Shown one piece after another: positions 12,801 to 24,210 of a stretch of DNA of 64,000 nucleotides (position 1 is the first letter of the stretch; each line of letters opens with the position of its first letter). This DNA is from Viscum album (lineage: Eukaryota > Streptophyta > Magnoliopsida > Santalales > Viscaceae): contig OY728120.1 of NCBI GenBank assembly GCA_963277665.1, positions 428,364,138 to 428,428,137 of the forward strand, read 5' to 3'. Position numbers and translations under genes: made by a program. The notes beneath the pieces are model-generated. The model saw nothing but the letters and a program-made list of their open reading frames with translations, did not search any database and was not told where the DNA came from.

Positions 12801-14925
12801 AAGAAATATAATATTTTATTTAATTTTAAAATTTTTCAGAAGACAAAACATCAATCATATATGCAGTGTTCTTGTACGGATCAAAAAAGAAATTTTAATG
12901 GTTTGGTGGCCTTAAAAAATGTGTGTTTGGAGATCAAAACCTATGAATTGAAATTTGAATGATGTGAAATCATAATAAAATCATATTTTTATTATTTTTG
13001 ATGTGTAAGAGTGTACCTAAAATCTTTATAATTTTCAATGTTCTTAGATGGTCCGAATAAGTAGTTTTAATGGATTGATAACCTTTAAAAACATGCTTCA
13101 TAGTGGTAAAAAATCGACCTCTAAGTGGTTTAAAATCATCGTAAAGTCATATTTATTTTATTTTTAACATCTACATGTTGAGGTCATGTAAATAATACAT
13201 GTAATGTTATTTAATGAACCAAATAATATGTTCTAATGGTTTTGCGACCATTAAAAATATGTATCAGGGGGTCAAAATGAAGAAAAATACCTCCAAATGA
13301 TTTGAAATCATTGAAAATTATCATTATATAATTTTTTATGCATATGACTGGAATTCACAACAATCGTACATGTGGTGTGATTGGATGAACTTAATAAGTA
13401 ATTTTTAACAGTTTGGTAGTCTTTAAAAACATGTGTCGGGGGTAAAAAACAATAAAACAACCTCCAAATGCTGTTAAATCATATTAAAACCCATAGAGTG
13501 ATTTTTGAAGAGTTGGAGTATATGATACTTTAATCAGATGTGTGATTTTCTTAAGTTGATTGGAAACGTAATTTAAGTGTTTTAAAAACACTAAAATGTG
13601 CATGTGATGGTCAAAATATGATAAAAAATCCTCAAAATGTTGTGGAATCATCTTCAAATCATTTTTTTTCATTATGTCTATGAATAAACAAAAAATCTAT
13701 CTAATATGCAGTGTTCTTGAATGGACTAAATAGTTATTTTTTTACAAATTTTTGACTTTTAATAACATTTTTCATGGTGTCAAAACCAAACAAATTTCCC
13801 ATTATTGTTCTGATATCACACAAAAAAATCTTACATTGATCTTTGAAGTTTTGGGGTAGAACATACATGAACCTTACTTGTATTTTGTTTTGGATGACTA
13901 GAACCACACTTTTAGTGTTTTAAAAACACTAAAACATGAGTGTAACATTAAAAGTAAGAGGAAAAAACCTCCAAATTACATATAATCACATGAAAATTTC
14001 TCTTATATTATTTATAATATGCATGAGTAGATGATAAATCAATCAGTCAATCATTATTCTCATATATATAGAATAATAAGTTTTTAATTTGTTGATGGAT
14101 TTTAAAGACATATATCAAGGGGTCAAAACCAATCAAACAACATAAAATTTTCATGAAATAATATTACAACATACGTAGTGTGAATTGATAAAATTTTGAG
14201 TAGAAAACATGTCATTTTGACATTTCATTTTCTCAATATGACTAGAAACACATTTTTAATGTTTTAAAAACACTTAAACTTTTGTGTGACATTCAAAATC
14301 AGTGAAAAAAATCTCAAAATGATGTGGAATCATAAGGAAATCATATAAGTATAAGGTATATATATTGGATGTGGAGTCTTTCTATATGAATCAGATAAGT
14401 AGTTTTTAACAGTTTGATAACATTTAAAAATGTGCATCAGGTAGTCAAACCCACGAAAATGTATTTCAAATGACATGAAATCATATGAAAACTATAACTG
14501 AATTATTGTTAACATGTATAAGTATATGAAACATCAATAAGAGGTGTGATATTTTTAAAGAGTCTAAATAATTAGTTTTTAACAGTTATACTACCTTTAA
14601 AAAATTTTGTTAGGGGGTCAAAATAAGAAAAAAAACATCTTATTATCATGAAATATTGTGAAAATAATAGCATAGTGATTTGTGAAATTTTGGAGCCCAC
14701 AACACACCAATTGATATTTAATCTCGAGATGACCAAAAATAAACTATTATTGTTTTAAAAACATTATAGCATGCATGTAATGATAAAAAAAATGAAAACA
14801 GCCTCACGATGACATGAAATCATAGGAAAATTGTTTGGGTAATATTTTAGATGTGTATGACTAGAAATCATGCCAATAAGACATGTTTTGTGATCAGACA
14901 TAATAAATAAGCAGTTTTATATGAA
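9845..14925. repeat. Diverged tandem satellite array, ~167-bp monomers of two types (A/B), ~340-bp dimer rhythm
   Basis: About 30 monomers can be marked by a shared block: a run like TTAAAAACATG, then 10-15 bases later GG(T)AAAA or GGTCAAAA, then CCTCCAAATGAT and GAAATCAT. Marker positions near 9911, 10014, 10190, 10350, 10530, 10695, 10870, 11043, 11205, 11380, 11544 and so on to 14752 average 167 bp apart. Type A is preceded by a GACCAAAAACACAC word and contains TTTTAGTGTTTT plus its inverted copy. Type B has GGTTTGATGGCCATT and CAGGGGGT. A and B mostly alternate (A-box spacing about 336-346 bp), with runs of consecutive B monomers near 10870-11043, 12735-13415 and 14425-14590. Monomers are heavily diverged. 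A monomer length of 150-180 bp is typical of plant centromeric and pericentromeric satellites; that role is inference. Confidence 0.9.
13910..13934. repeat. Perfect 25-bp dyad in a type A satellite monomer
   Basis: TTTTAGTGTTTT (13910-13921), one central A, then its exact inverted copy AAAACACTAAAA (13923-13934). The same dyad, with one or more mismatches, recurs in the A monomers near 13575, 14258, 12560, 11195 and 10690. It can form a 12-bp stem hairpin. Confidence 0.9.
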
Positions 14926-16131
14926 AATTTTGTTTTAGATTCATGTGTACTGAACATCAAATTAGGTTAGACTATAGTTTTTACTATGTTATAATTAAAA
15001 TATTTTACTGTATATATATATATATCAATTATTAGATTTTTATATACCCTAATACCATCAATTTAAAATTTATTTTTTTCTTTAGTTATATGAGATGATG
15101 GGTGCGAAGCATGTCAGATGAGTTTATTTTTCAGTTTAGGAAATCATATAATAATTTATAAATTTATTTAATGTTTGAAACATGGTTTTTTTGGTAGTTC
15201 TATTATCCTATTATTTTTTAAAAAATAAATAAATAACCTATAATGAGTCTCCAATTGGCATTCGCTTTAGGTGTTGTCTAGCCATACTATAGTGACCACC
15301 ATTTGTCATTCTCTATAGGCCATCACTGCATGATCTATAGTAGATTCAATATGGAAGTCTCCATAGGCCCCATGGGGATGAACTATAGTGACTTCCATTT
15401 GATGGACAATACAAGAACAAATAGAAGGTCAAAATCAAGCACCATTTGGGGTTCAATGACTGTCCACTATAGATAATTTGTTACAAATTTTGGATGTCAC
15501 TAGAGAATATTTTTCTATTACCACCAGGGGTAGATAAATAAAAGTAGAAGGAAACCCGTTTTTTCTTTTCAAAATGTGAATATTTAAAATCCATGTTTCC
15601 ATTTATTAAACTAATAATTATAAAATTAATAAAAAAAATTAAAATAAATAAATCCTTATCAATCATTTTTGTTCATTATAAAGAACATCACATTGGTTAT
15701 CCTCTTAGTCCCTCTCTCGTGAATCAATTTAAGTTATTTTTTACCTTATAATGATTTTTTACATATTATAATAATAAATATGTATCATTTGAGTATACTC
15801 TATTTTCCAAAAAAACAATTATTATTTCCTTTTTGAAATACTCCCCATTAATTTTTAGTCCCAAATTTCATTAGGATTCAATATCCATTTAAAAAAATTA
15901 ATTTTAGGTATTATATATTTATCCTTTAAAAGTTTTTTTTATTTCCAATTACCACATTATCATTGTGGGGATCTTGAATAAGGGCAATAAAATATTGTGA
16001 TGCTATTCTAACATTTAATTCATCAGACTGCAAAACTTGATCCTGAAAACAAGCCCTAAAATGCCAAGTAGATACAGAAAAAAATCCTTAGTTCATCCCC
16101 CACCACACACCTCAAGTTGTGATGTAGGTAG
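14926..16131. other. Unassigned spacer between satellite and retrotransposon stack
   Basis: No gene seen. It includes a short (TA)n run at 15011-15025 and a less AT-rich stretch at 15240-15480 with several repeats of the word CTATAG, of unknown origin. A 61-codon minus-strand frame at 15481-15666 has low-complexity composition and no family signature. The right boundary is the terminal TGTAACG of the LTR that starts at 16132. Confidence 0.5.
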
Positions 16132-18528
16132 TGTAACGCCCCCATCTCAAGAGTTACTAAATGTTTCCCTGACTTGAGTTACCATGTTACCTCTAGCATG
16201 CCTCCTTGTATCCTAGAGGATTCTGAATAGCATAGAAGGTCTAAATAAGCCATGTAGGGAGACTATACACTCATTACAATAGTAAATCATATCATACTAC
16301 AATATAAATAGCAGAAAAAATTAAATTACCCAAGAACATGCATAAGAATCATCTCTCAATACTGGGTATAAACTAAATCCTATAATAAAGATGAAATTTC
16401 CTGCTAATAAGTGCCAAGTGAACAAACCAAAAAAAAATAAATAGAAAATAATTCCCTAAATGGTCCTGACCCATATCTAAAACCACTTCCTTGCACATCC
16501 CAAGCCTGATTCAACTCCTATGCATATGGAATTTTACACTTTATTTACCTTCAAGAAAGAAGTCTACTAAGGTACCCAATGGAGACCCAAGGAGGGTGTG
16601 AGTACAACTCAGTTGGCCACTACCAATGGTGTCTAACAAATATCCATTCAATATATATAGTGCCTAAAAGAGATATGTAAAGAAAAGTTAAATAATGACA
16701 ATTTGGGTTCCATTAGTTAACAATGTTCACTTAAGTATTTCCTAGCATGATTCCAAATTTCAATACATATACCATCATCATTACTTAGTTTAATTTAATC
16801 ACATTATGAATGGTTTAGGAATTTTAATCATCTCAATGCATTGGTGAAATAAATCATGTTCCCTATATCACTAGGTATGATCAGATCATCACAAATACAA
16901 TACAGTCACCTTAAAGACTTGTTCTAGATGGTCTCATTGAATGAAACCATTTTGGGAATATAACTTCATCCCCTTCTCTAATCCATGCATTTTGCGGTGG
17001 AGTTTAGAGCCTCAATCAAACTCAACCCATGGTCATGGATCCTCATGATAATACCCCACTCTACTGAGCCCTGTTAACATGATTATTTTTCCACTCACCA
17101 CACACATACTGTATCACATCCTACACAACCAATACTAAAATAAATCATAAACCAAAACAGCAACATGGGATTCAATATCATTCCACAACCCATTAAGAAA
17201 TTTACCATTTACATCATTTAACCCTTTAGACCAATTCCCATTTCCTATACCTAACTCAATAAGAATTATCACTAGTTCCCTACAATAACCAATTTAAAAT
17301 AAACAACAATTATGATATGTTAATTCACATAACACGTTCATCTTTTCTATATATTAATACATGTAAGAATTTCATGTACAAAACATAATTCATTTTTCAC
17401 ATTTACCTTAATTACATTTATCCCATTTTAATTCATTTCCAAAAAATCCATTAGCCATTATTCATACCTAGACTCAAATACCAAAATCCACTTATTAACC
17501 ACCAAATTAACCAATAAACTTGTCCATTGGATCTACTTAAACATGAATAAAATTCGAACTTAACATCTTCGTTTCCATATTTGGGAGGGCTGCTGCACCC
17601 CATAGGTGGACCTAAATCATTCCAGTCATCCTCCATTCGTCCCACGGGTATCATGAGGGGTTCAATATGTAATATAGAAACCCATTTCCCAAAAAATAAC
17701 TTACAACACAAAAAACACAACAATGGGAAATCAATAACACAACCTAAAATGCACATATCTATATAAAAACCTTAGGTTATAACTTTTAGACCACCAACCT
17801 AGAAACTGTTGGAGAAAACACTCTTAATTGTATCCCTGAATCCCTATTCAAGATAATTTTTAATATTAAACCTATATCTCATAATTAAATGAGGGTTTTA
17901 TAGGATCATGTGGAGATTAGATAAAGATGCAAACCCTAAACCAAAAAAGAGAAGCAAGTGAGGGATTATACTTACCCGAAGCATTGATCCACAACCAATG
18001 ACTCTCCAAATGGCTAAGGATCAAAGGAGAATCACCTCTTTGAATCTGAGGTCACTAGAGATCATCATTAGAGCTTATATGAGGGGAAATTGGAGGAAAT
18101 TCATGTGAGGTTCATAAATCCTGTAGTGTAAAGTTTTTAGATTTTCCAACATTTACAGGGGAACACAGTTTACCTGCACAGTTTGCTAAACCATGCCCGA
18201 GACACTTTCCATGGAATTTGGGTCACATGGATAGATGGATAGGCCCATAAGTTTATGAACTATGCACAAATTTTGTGATATGACACTATCCAAAATTGCA
18301 CAATTTGGCCTCCCACCTCGCACGGTTTACATAACTGTGCACCATCCATGTGAAAACTGTGAGCCTTGCAACAATTGGCGTGATTTCCCCCTTTATTTGT
18401 GTCTCGAACCCTTGTAACACCCCTAAGGCCCCTCAAACTCCCAAACAGCACATAATTGACAAACAAAATGGGATATTTAAACCATAGTTTAAACAAGTTT
18501 ACCCCTCCAAGATGTCTGGGATCTTACA
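16132..18528 (-). repeat. Element A 3' LTR (2397 bp)
   Basis: Plus-strand termini are TGTAACGCCCCC and GGGATCTTACA, giving TG...CA ends on either strand. On the minus strand it begins TGTAAGATCCCAGAC directly after a purine tract, as in Tekay/Del LTRs. Only one copy is in the window, so length and identity cannot be checked against the partner. Reading frames inside (for example 17451-17756 and 18260-18496) have no family signature and are not called. Confidence 0.75.
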
Positions 18529-18543
18529 ACATCCCCACATCAC
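18529..18543 (-). other. Element A polypurine tract
   Basis: On the minus strand GTGATGTGGGGATGT abuts the LTR start TGTAAGATCCC. This is the plus-strand primer for reverse transcription and marks the 3' LTR boundary at 18528. Confidence 0.7.
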
Positions 18544-19162
18544 ATCAAAACATCCTGGTGTCGCGCTACCAAATATTATTGGGTTCTCAATGAAATTAGA
18601 TTTGTAAATTGGGCCCACACATACGAATATCGCTCCCAATATTCTTCCTAATCATTTCCATGTTTTCATTACAATAAAAACAAGGGTAAAATCTTTCCTT
18701 ACAAGATTTTCTCACTACGATCAACGATACAAACTATTTTCTCCTCAAAGGACGCATCAGCCTCCAAGACTACATCCTCAAAATTAACCATATGAGATGG
18801 ATGATAGTTATATTGTCAATGCTATGAAACATGAAAACCATCATGCATATGGATATTTTTTTTGGAAGATCCAATTATTATGCCATCAGTCAGATGCTTT
18901 CCATGACCTCCAATAGTCCCACAAACCTAGGCGCCAACTTGCCATGTTTCTGAATTTGATGGTGTCCTAACCTTGGAGACATATGAAGAAACACACCCTC
19001 ACCTGCCACAAAAACAAGAAGTTAATGAAATTGGTCTACATGATTCTCCTTCATACATTGATCCATTTTATGCATTTTTTAATCAACTTAACATTTTCCA
19101 ACACCTCTTACTTTAGACTCAATCCCAATAGCTCATATTCTCCAGCCTCTAGCCAACACAAC
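18544..19162 (-). pseudogene. Element A integrase C-terminus and chromodomain-like tail
   Basis: Minus-strand fragments, in order from 19162 downward: CWLEAGEYELLG, VKLIKKCIK, VFLHMSP, then GKLAPRFVG (split by shifts), HPSHMVNFEDVVLEA, FEEKIVCIVDRSEKIL and KILPLFLL, ending just before the PPT. This is the gypsy integrase C-terminal region (the GxxKLxPRFxGP block) followed by the chromodomain-like tail typical of Tekay/Del chromoviruses. Stops and frameshifts throughout. The upstream half of the integrase is displaced to 59531 onward by insertion B. Confidence 0.8.
19158..19162. other. Target-site duplication ACAAC of element B (left copy)
   Basis: ACAAC directly precedes the B LTR terminus TATAGTGACC at 19163 and is repeated at 59526-59530 immediately after the other B terminus TCGTTACA. 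Both copies lie in element A's integrase. Confidence 0.9.
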
Positions 19163-19326
19163 TATAGTGACCATGTTTTTTCCTAAATTAATATTAAAAA
19201 AATTTAACTTCATAAAAACATTACAAAATTATGATTCAAAGGGTTAGTGTCTTGAAAAAACAAGAACCATACAAAAAATTTATAACAAAAAACATAAACA
19301 TTTATTTAATTCTTATTCTCTAGCTT
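19163..19326 (-). repeat. Element B 3' LTR, distal part (interrupted by F)
   Basis: Aligns with 32914-33077 of the 5' LTR (shared words TATAGTGACC, GGTTAGTGTCTTG, TTATTTAATT, TAGCTT), with roughly a quarter of positions changed. Ends at the AGCTT target site (19322-19326), where element F entered. Confidence 0.85.
19322..19326. other. Target-site duplication AGCTT of element F (left)
   Basis: Matches 27432-27436. The uninterrupted target in element B's other LTR reads TAGCTTCTTATTG near 33076, confirming that a single AGCTT was present before insertion. Confidence 0.93.
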
Positions 19327-20155
19327 TATAACATCCCGTCTTCTTATAACATAAACATTCATTACATTACACAAAACTGAGGATCTTTAAGATCTAGTGT
19401 CTTGGAAACCAGGAACAAAATACATGAAAGCAACATAAATCATTCTTCTTAAACACTTGAAAGGCTTCTCCTTAAGTTCATCCTAGGTTCATTACTGCAT
19501 CTCATAACCTGGGGAAATACATCAAAAGAAAAGGTGTGCAGAAGGCCCTGTAAGGGAAACAAGAGGAACATTTTACATGTGAACTTGATATACTTCAATA
19601 AAGACATGAAAAGAACTTTAAGGCATGAGAAAGAAATCATGAGGCATTTCATAATAAAAATAACATTTTTCCATAACTTGAAGATGTGGCTACATCATTT
19701 AACATAGACAATCATGAACATACCACCAAGGTCCATCCCCAATGTGTCATTTGAAAATTACCAAGGTTATTCACCAAGGTATCGTGAAAATTGTAATCTC
19801 TAGTGGTTACATCATTACCCAATTCATTGGAGCGCTATCAGGGCGCACCCTTAAATTTGCCTTTATTATCATGTGAGCCAAATATATCATCATCAAACAT
19901 TTCATAAATAACCCATATAGCATAAAATAATGGGTTTCATTTCATAATCATAACGTTTTAAAAACTACTTTAGAGACATGATCTTTATGTCACTTTAAAC
20001 CCACGGAAGGGGGGAGCGGGTATTATGTATGTAAATCCCAGAATTTAAAATAGAACATTTTTTTATATATGTGAATACCCCAGTAGAAATAAGATCTTTG
20101 AGTATTTACTCTATAACATAAAATAATTTTGAGAAAAGAGAGGCATTTTGAGACG

Positions 20156-20950
20156 AAAATTCTGCAGCATAACGGCTATGTTACAAGGTTTTAGAAAACA
20201 TTGAAAAGAGAGGGAACATGGGTCAAACAATCATAATTGACCCATAAAACAGTAGAGGGACATAATAAGAAGGATATATGGACATGGTGATGCAATTTCA
20301 AGGACATACCATTTGAAATGAAAAACATGGAAGGAAGACAAAAATTTGATTTCTCTTATGAAAATTCGGCAGCCTAACAACGTCACTTAAACTTCAACAA
20401 AAATGAATTGAACTGATCAAATAGGGTCTCTCATCATATGATCATAAGAGATCAGTATGATAGATATAGAGATCATACCACAACATAATAAAAAGGAACT
20501 TTCAAGACTTGACATAGAATTAGAACTTTGAAAAGGAGAAGGGTGAAAGAATCCCTTAAAAATTCGGCAGCCTAACGGCGCCACTTAAAACTTCAAAATA
20601 CTGATTTGAAGAGATAAAATGGGGTCTCTCATCATATGAACATAAGATTCCAGTATGATAGATATACAGATCATACCCCAACATAACAAAAAGGAACTTG
20701 AAAGAATTGACATGGAAGTAGAACTTCAAAACAAGAAGGGTGAAGAACCACTTAAAAATTCGGCAGCCTAACGACGCCACTTAAAACATCAAAATACTGA
20801 ATTGAAGAGATCAAATGGGGTCTCTCATCATATGATCATGAAAAGGACAGTAATATGAGTATAAAAGAACATAATCCAACATAAGAACATGGATCATAAA
20901 AGGAATGACATAAAATAAATTACTTGAAAAGAAGGAGAGAGGTCGGATCC
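20156..20950 (-). repeat. Four ~200-bp tandem units in F 3' LTR
   Basis: Units start at 20156, 20361, 20559 and 20755 with AAAATTCGGCAGCCTAACG (first unit AAAATTCTGCAGCATAACG) and share GGGGTCTCTCATCATATGA and GAACTT words. Periods are 205, 198 and 196 bp. Units 3 and 4 are the most alike. Short reading frames spanning a unit arise from the repeat and are not called. Confidence 0.88.
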
Positions 20951-21094
20951 CATACCTTAAAACATAACTCTTAAAACTCAAAGTTTGGGACCTTGAGGTC
21001 TTGGGGGCACCATGGGAGGACTCCTTGGGAGGTAATGAGACCGGAACTTAGTTGGGGGAGAGTGGGGAGTCGAATGGATGAGAGGATGGCTTGG

Positions 21095-21102
21095 TATTTA
21101 TA
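21095..21102 (-). promoter_or_regulatory. TATA box, F 3' LTR
   Basis: Minus strand CCCTATAAATACCAAGCC with a CT-rich downstream stretch. Identical in the other LTR. Confidence 0.6.
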
Positions 21103-22039
21103 GGGAAAGTGAGGGGACAAGGCATTAATGGCAAAGGGATACCTCATTAGTGGTTTTGGAAAAACCATGGGCTTGCCCATGGTATTTGCCCATGGTATTG
21201 GCCACTTGGGACACCTAATACCTTATCTCACTATTCATAATTCGAACATATTGATTACAAACTTAATACATCATTTAATGATGTCATTAAACACCCGTAA
21301 CTTAAAAACGGTATTTTCACTATTCATCGAAAATTCAACTTTCTCAGAATAATCCCAAAATTTCACCTTAACCAAATATCAATGCTCTGATTACAAATAT
21401 GAACTTCATTTTATAAAAATAATTTTCTAAATATTTTTAATTTAATTTATAAATAAAGACACTATTCACCGAAAATTCATTTTTTTCAGAAAAAACCCCA
21501 AAAATTACCATAGCATAATATCGGTGCTCTGAGTTCAAAAATGAAATCCGTTTTATAAAAATAATTATCTAAATATTTTTAATTAAATTTTTAATTAAAA
21601 AACACTATTCACCTGAAAAAACTAATACTTGAATAATAATTTATGAAACCGTTATTTAACCATTTTATTGAATCACATTACTTAATCAAGGTGCCTAGAT
21701 TATATTAATACTTTTTTTAAGTGAGATTACTAATCCATTTGGACAAATTACTAATCCTAATCATAAAATCACTATTCATAATTTACTATTCATAAAAAAT
21801 TAAGTTGATCTTATTAGACTCTAAATTTCGTACTGAACATAATTGTAGAAGACCATTTTTCGAAAATCATTACACATTTTTAATTATTTAAGGTTTACAC
21901 AACCATTTTAAAAAAATCCTTTTTCTAAAATTCATCAAAAATATGCATACTATATTTATCCGGTCATTTGAAAATTCATAAACTTCATCATAAGAAGAAA
22001 TCCCAATTTTTATTTAAAACAAAGGATTACACAAGGCAG

Positions 22040-22309
22040 TTACGGTCTCCTTACATAGCCCCTTATCACACCAGCATAAGACCTAAGTGTAAGGTGTGCT
22101 AAGGTGAGAGAATCTGAGGGAGGCTCGGCCAACATCACACGAGTAGTAATTTCTATCAGTTTGAACTTCTCGCGAAGGCGATCCCGTTCTAGCTTCACAC
22201 GATGAAGTTCATCTTGGGTTTGGTCCAGAGCAAAGCCCAGTGGTGCTACCTTCTTTCCAAGTTCTGTTAGATGGGCTTCGATCGGTCCAAGACTACTGGG
22301 TGAGGCCAT
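22040..22309 (-). CDS. 89-residue U3 reading frame in F 3' LTR, hypothetical
   Basis: ATG at 22309, stop at 22040. The product starts MASPSSLGPIEAHLTELG, then DELHRVKLERDRLREKFK, a charged, probably coiled-coil segment (residues about 27-52), and ends GVIRGYVRRP. Base composition is visibly GC-richer than the surrounding U3. The frame is open in both LTR copies. It lies upstream of the LTR TATA box on the element strand, so only the 3' LTR copy would be in the element's own RNA. I recognise no family. It may be a captured host exon fragment, or chance plus recent insertion. Confidence 0.4.
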   Translation of the reverse strand: MASPSSLGPIEAHLTELGKKVAPLGFALDQTQDELHRVKLERDRLREKFKLIEITTRVMLAEPPSDSLTLAHLTLRSYAGVIRGYVRRP

Positions 22310-22545
22310 CGAATCTTCTTTCTATATTAATTAACCAAGATTACTTGTATTTAGAGACAATAATCAAAACGTTTAGTTTCCAGCGGTCATATTGACCAAT
22401 GGTCATATAACAGTCAAAAACCAACGGTATCATTTTAATTATACTCATGTTATCAAATGAAACCTTTTTGTTGAGTATAAAAAATAAAATAAAATAACAC
22501 ATAAAATTAGGAAACAATATTTATTCAAAATTTCGGGTCGTTACA

Positions 22546-22560
22546 ATCTTCCCCCCTTAA
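22546..22560 (-). other. Element F polypurine tract
   Basis: Minus strand TTAAGGGGGGAAGAT directly before the 3' LTR start TGTAACGACCCG. Confidence 0.9.
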
Positions 22561-24198
22561 GAAATTGCGTACTCGCAATTTTTTTTTAAATTAGGTTTTG
22601 AAATTTCATTGAAAGTCCCACATCAGAAAAGGAGTCAGTAAAACTATTACTTTAAAAGAAATAAAGGGAATTACGAAGGTCACCCGAGTTAGCCCACACT
22701 AGGATTCCATGTAGGAAAACATGGACATGGAAGAAAAACAAAGGGTCAAGCTCTGAGGGAGAGTGATAGAGAACATGATTAGGAGAAAGTTAACCATAAG
22801 AAAATCCCAAACTTATGATGTGTGTAAACGATCTTTGATTACCTAGTAGGAAACGTAAACCAAAAACGTTTTTTTTTTACGTTCCTTTTCATAATTTTGA
22901 GGAATTCATTTACAACATAGAACAAAAACATAAGAAAATATACCTACCTTCATGTAGAGTTTCATCATTTAATAAGTTTCTACCAAAACTAATTTTTTCT
23001 CCAAATGATGAGCATTCAAAACTACTTGGTCTCATCAAAACACAAGAATCATCTTCTAGAGAATCACATAATCCACAAAAGATTAACTATCTATTTCTTC
23101 TATCTTTAAACATTATCCCAAAAACAGAAAGGGTAAGGTAAAACAACTCTTCAAAAAGAAAGAATCCCATAGGAAGGGAAACTATTTTTAAATCTTCAAA
23201 GTTCCATGGTACTACCCAAAGTTCATCATAGACCATCCCTTAAATAACGGTCCTTAAAATTCCTCAAAATAAACCAAACTAAGATTGAAACCCAATTACA
23301 AGAGGGATTTGATAACATAGTCTTCCAAAATAAACTTCATTGTTAATCTCCAAACAACATCAACCACAACTAACATCTTATAACAAAAGTAGCTAACCTA
23401 AACATATTTTACCCAAGATAGGTTAATCATTTCCTTAAGTAACCTAAATTACTATAAGTCCTCCTTAAATTCATTGATTCTTCAAAATATAAGTCAACCT
23501 TACTCCTCAATGAAAATACCACAGTAATGTATTTACCTTGATCATATAGGGTCCTCAAAATAGTGAACATCTTCCAAAATAATAATCATCTTTTAATCCC
23601 CTAGTCATCTTTGTCGTATTAATACGGAAATCGTAGCATTTCCTATCACATTGGTTGTTGGGACATGTTCTTCCATTTCCCATCATTAAATAAGAAAAGA
23701 AGCTATAATTAGGGGCTTAAATACTTAGCCAATAATCATGAAAAGAAACTTAAAGCATATAAGGATAACTTGTAGAAGAAAAGTATACCCTAACTTGTGA
23801 TCCCCTAGGTTCCCATCTAGGTTATCCATGATCATATATTCTTATGTGAACCTTTATTTAATTTTATCTTTGTTCCTTTAATAATGGTTCATACTAAGCT
23901 TATAAATTTACCAAAGCATATCCCCCGGGAGTGTCGTAACCAAGAGTGAAGCAAGGCCCGTTGTCGTGTACCAGTTCCCGTTCGAGTCTAGCTCAAAGCG
24001 GTGTTTTCGGGTTTTACTCCTATGTACATCTGTGCCAGAGCCACCTCTACCTGCTCGTATCCATACAGGGATGTATTTGCTTGGTAACCCCTTACACAAT
24101 ACTCACCAAAATACCAGGAAGATTTCCTATATTTAAACTTTTCTATAGGGTTCTTCCTAGAGTTTTCATATCCTAATTTCCACAAATAACTAAACCAT
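22561..24198 (-). other. Element F non-coding interior
   Basis: About 1.6 kb, AT-rich, between PPT and PBS. No gag knuckle, protease, RT or integrase motif on either strand. Frames of 63-90 codons near 23908-24260 overlap on both strands, cross the PBS or LTR edge, and lack any signature. A somewhat GC-richer patch at 23920-24070 lies just after the PBS on the element strand, where a packaging or dimerisation leader would be expected; that role is inference. Confidence 0.75.
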
Positions 24199-24210
24199 CC
24201 TTTGATACCA
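24199..24210 (-). other. Element F primer-binding site (initiator tRNA-Met type)
   Basis: Minus strand TGGTATCAAAGG, two bases from the LTR end; 10 of 12 bases match TGGTATCAGAGC. Same spacing as element B. Confidence 0.88.

Larger units (their letters stand above)
19327..22545 (-). repeat. Element F 3' LTR (3219 bp)
   Basis: Plus-strand ends TATAACATCCCG and TCGGGTCGTTACA. Every landmark lies exactly 4886 bases before its counterpart in the other LTR, so there is no net length change between copies. It contains four ~200-bp tandem units, a TATA box and an 89-codon reading frame (separate entries). Confidence 0.95.

Noticed and set aside
9845..14925. CRISPR-like array of short repeats and spacers
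   Set aside because: The repeats are whole ~167-bp monomers that diverge along their full length, with no constant short repeat and unique spacer pattern.
17451..17756. 101-codon minus-strand frame in the element A LTR
   Set aside because: It lies inside an LTR, overlaps a plus-strand frame and has no signature.
16132..18528. Solo LTR interpretation of 16132-18528
   Set aside because: A PPT and a chromodomain/integrase tail directly follow it, so it is the 3' LTR of a larger element.
20556..20780. 74-codon minus-strand frames repeated at 20556 and 25442
   Set aside because: They span one ~200-bp tandem unit of the F LTR; low-complexity Phe/Leu/Tyr composition and presence in both LTRs follow from LTR identity.
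24199..24210. tRNA gene hits near TGGTATCA sequences
   Set aside because: These are 12-base primer-binding sites beside LTRs; no cloverleaf surrounds them.
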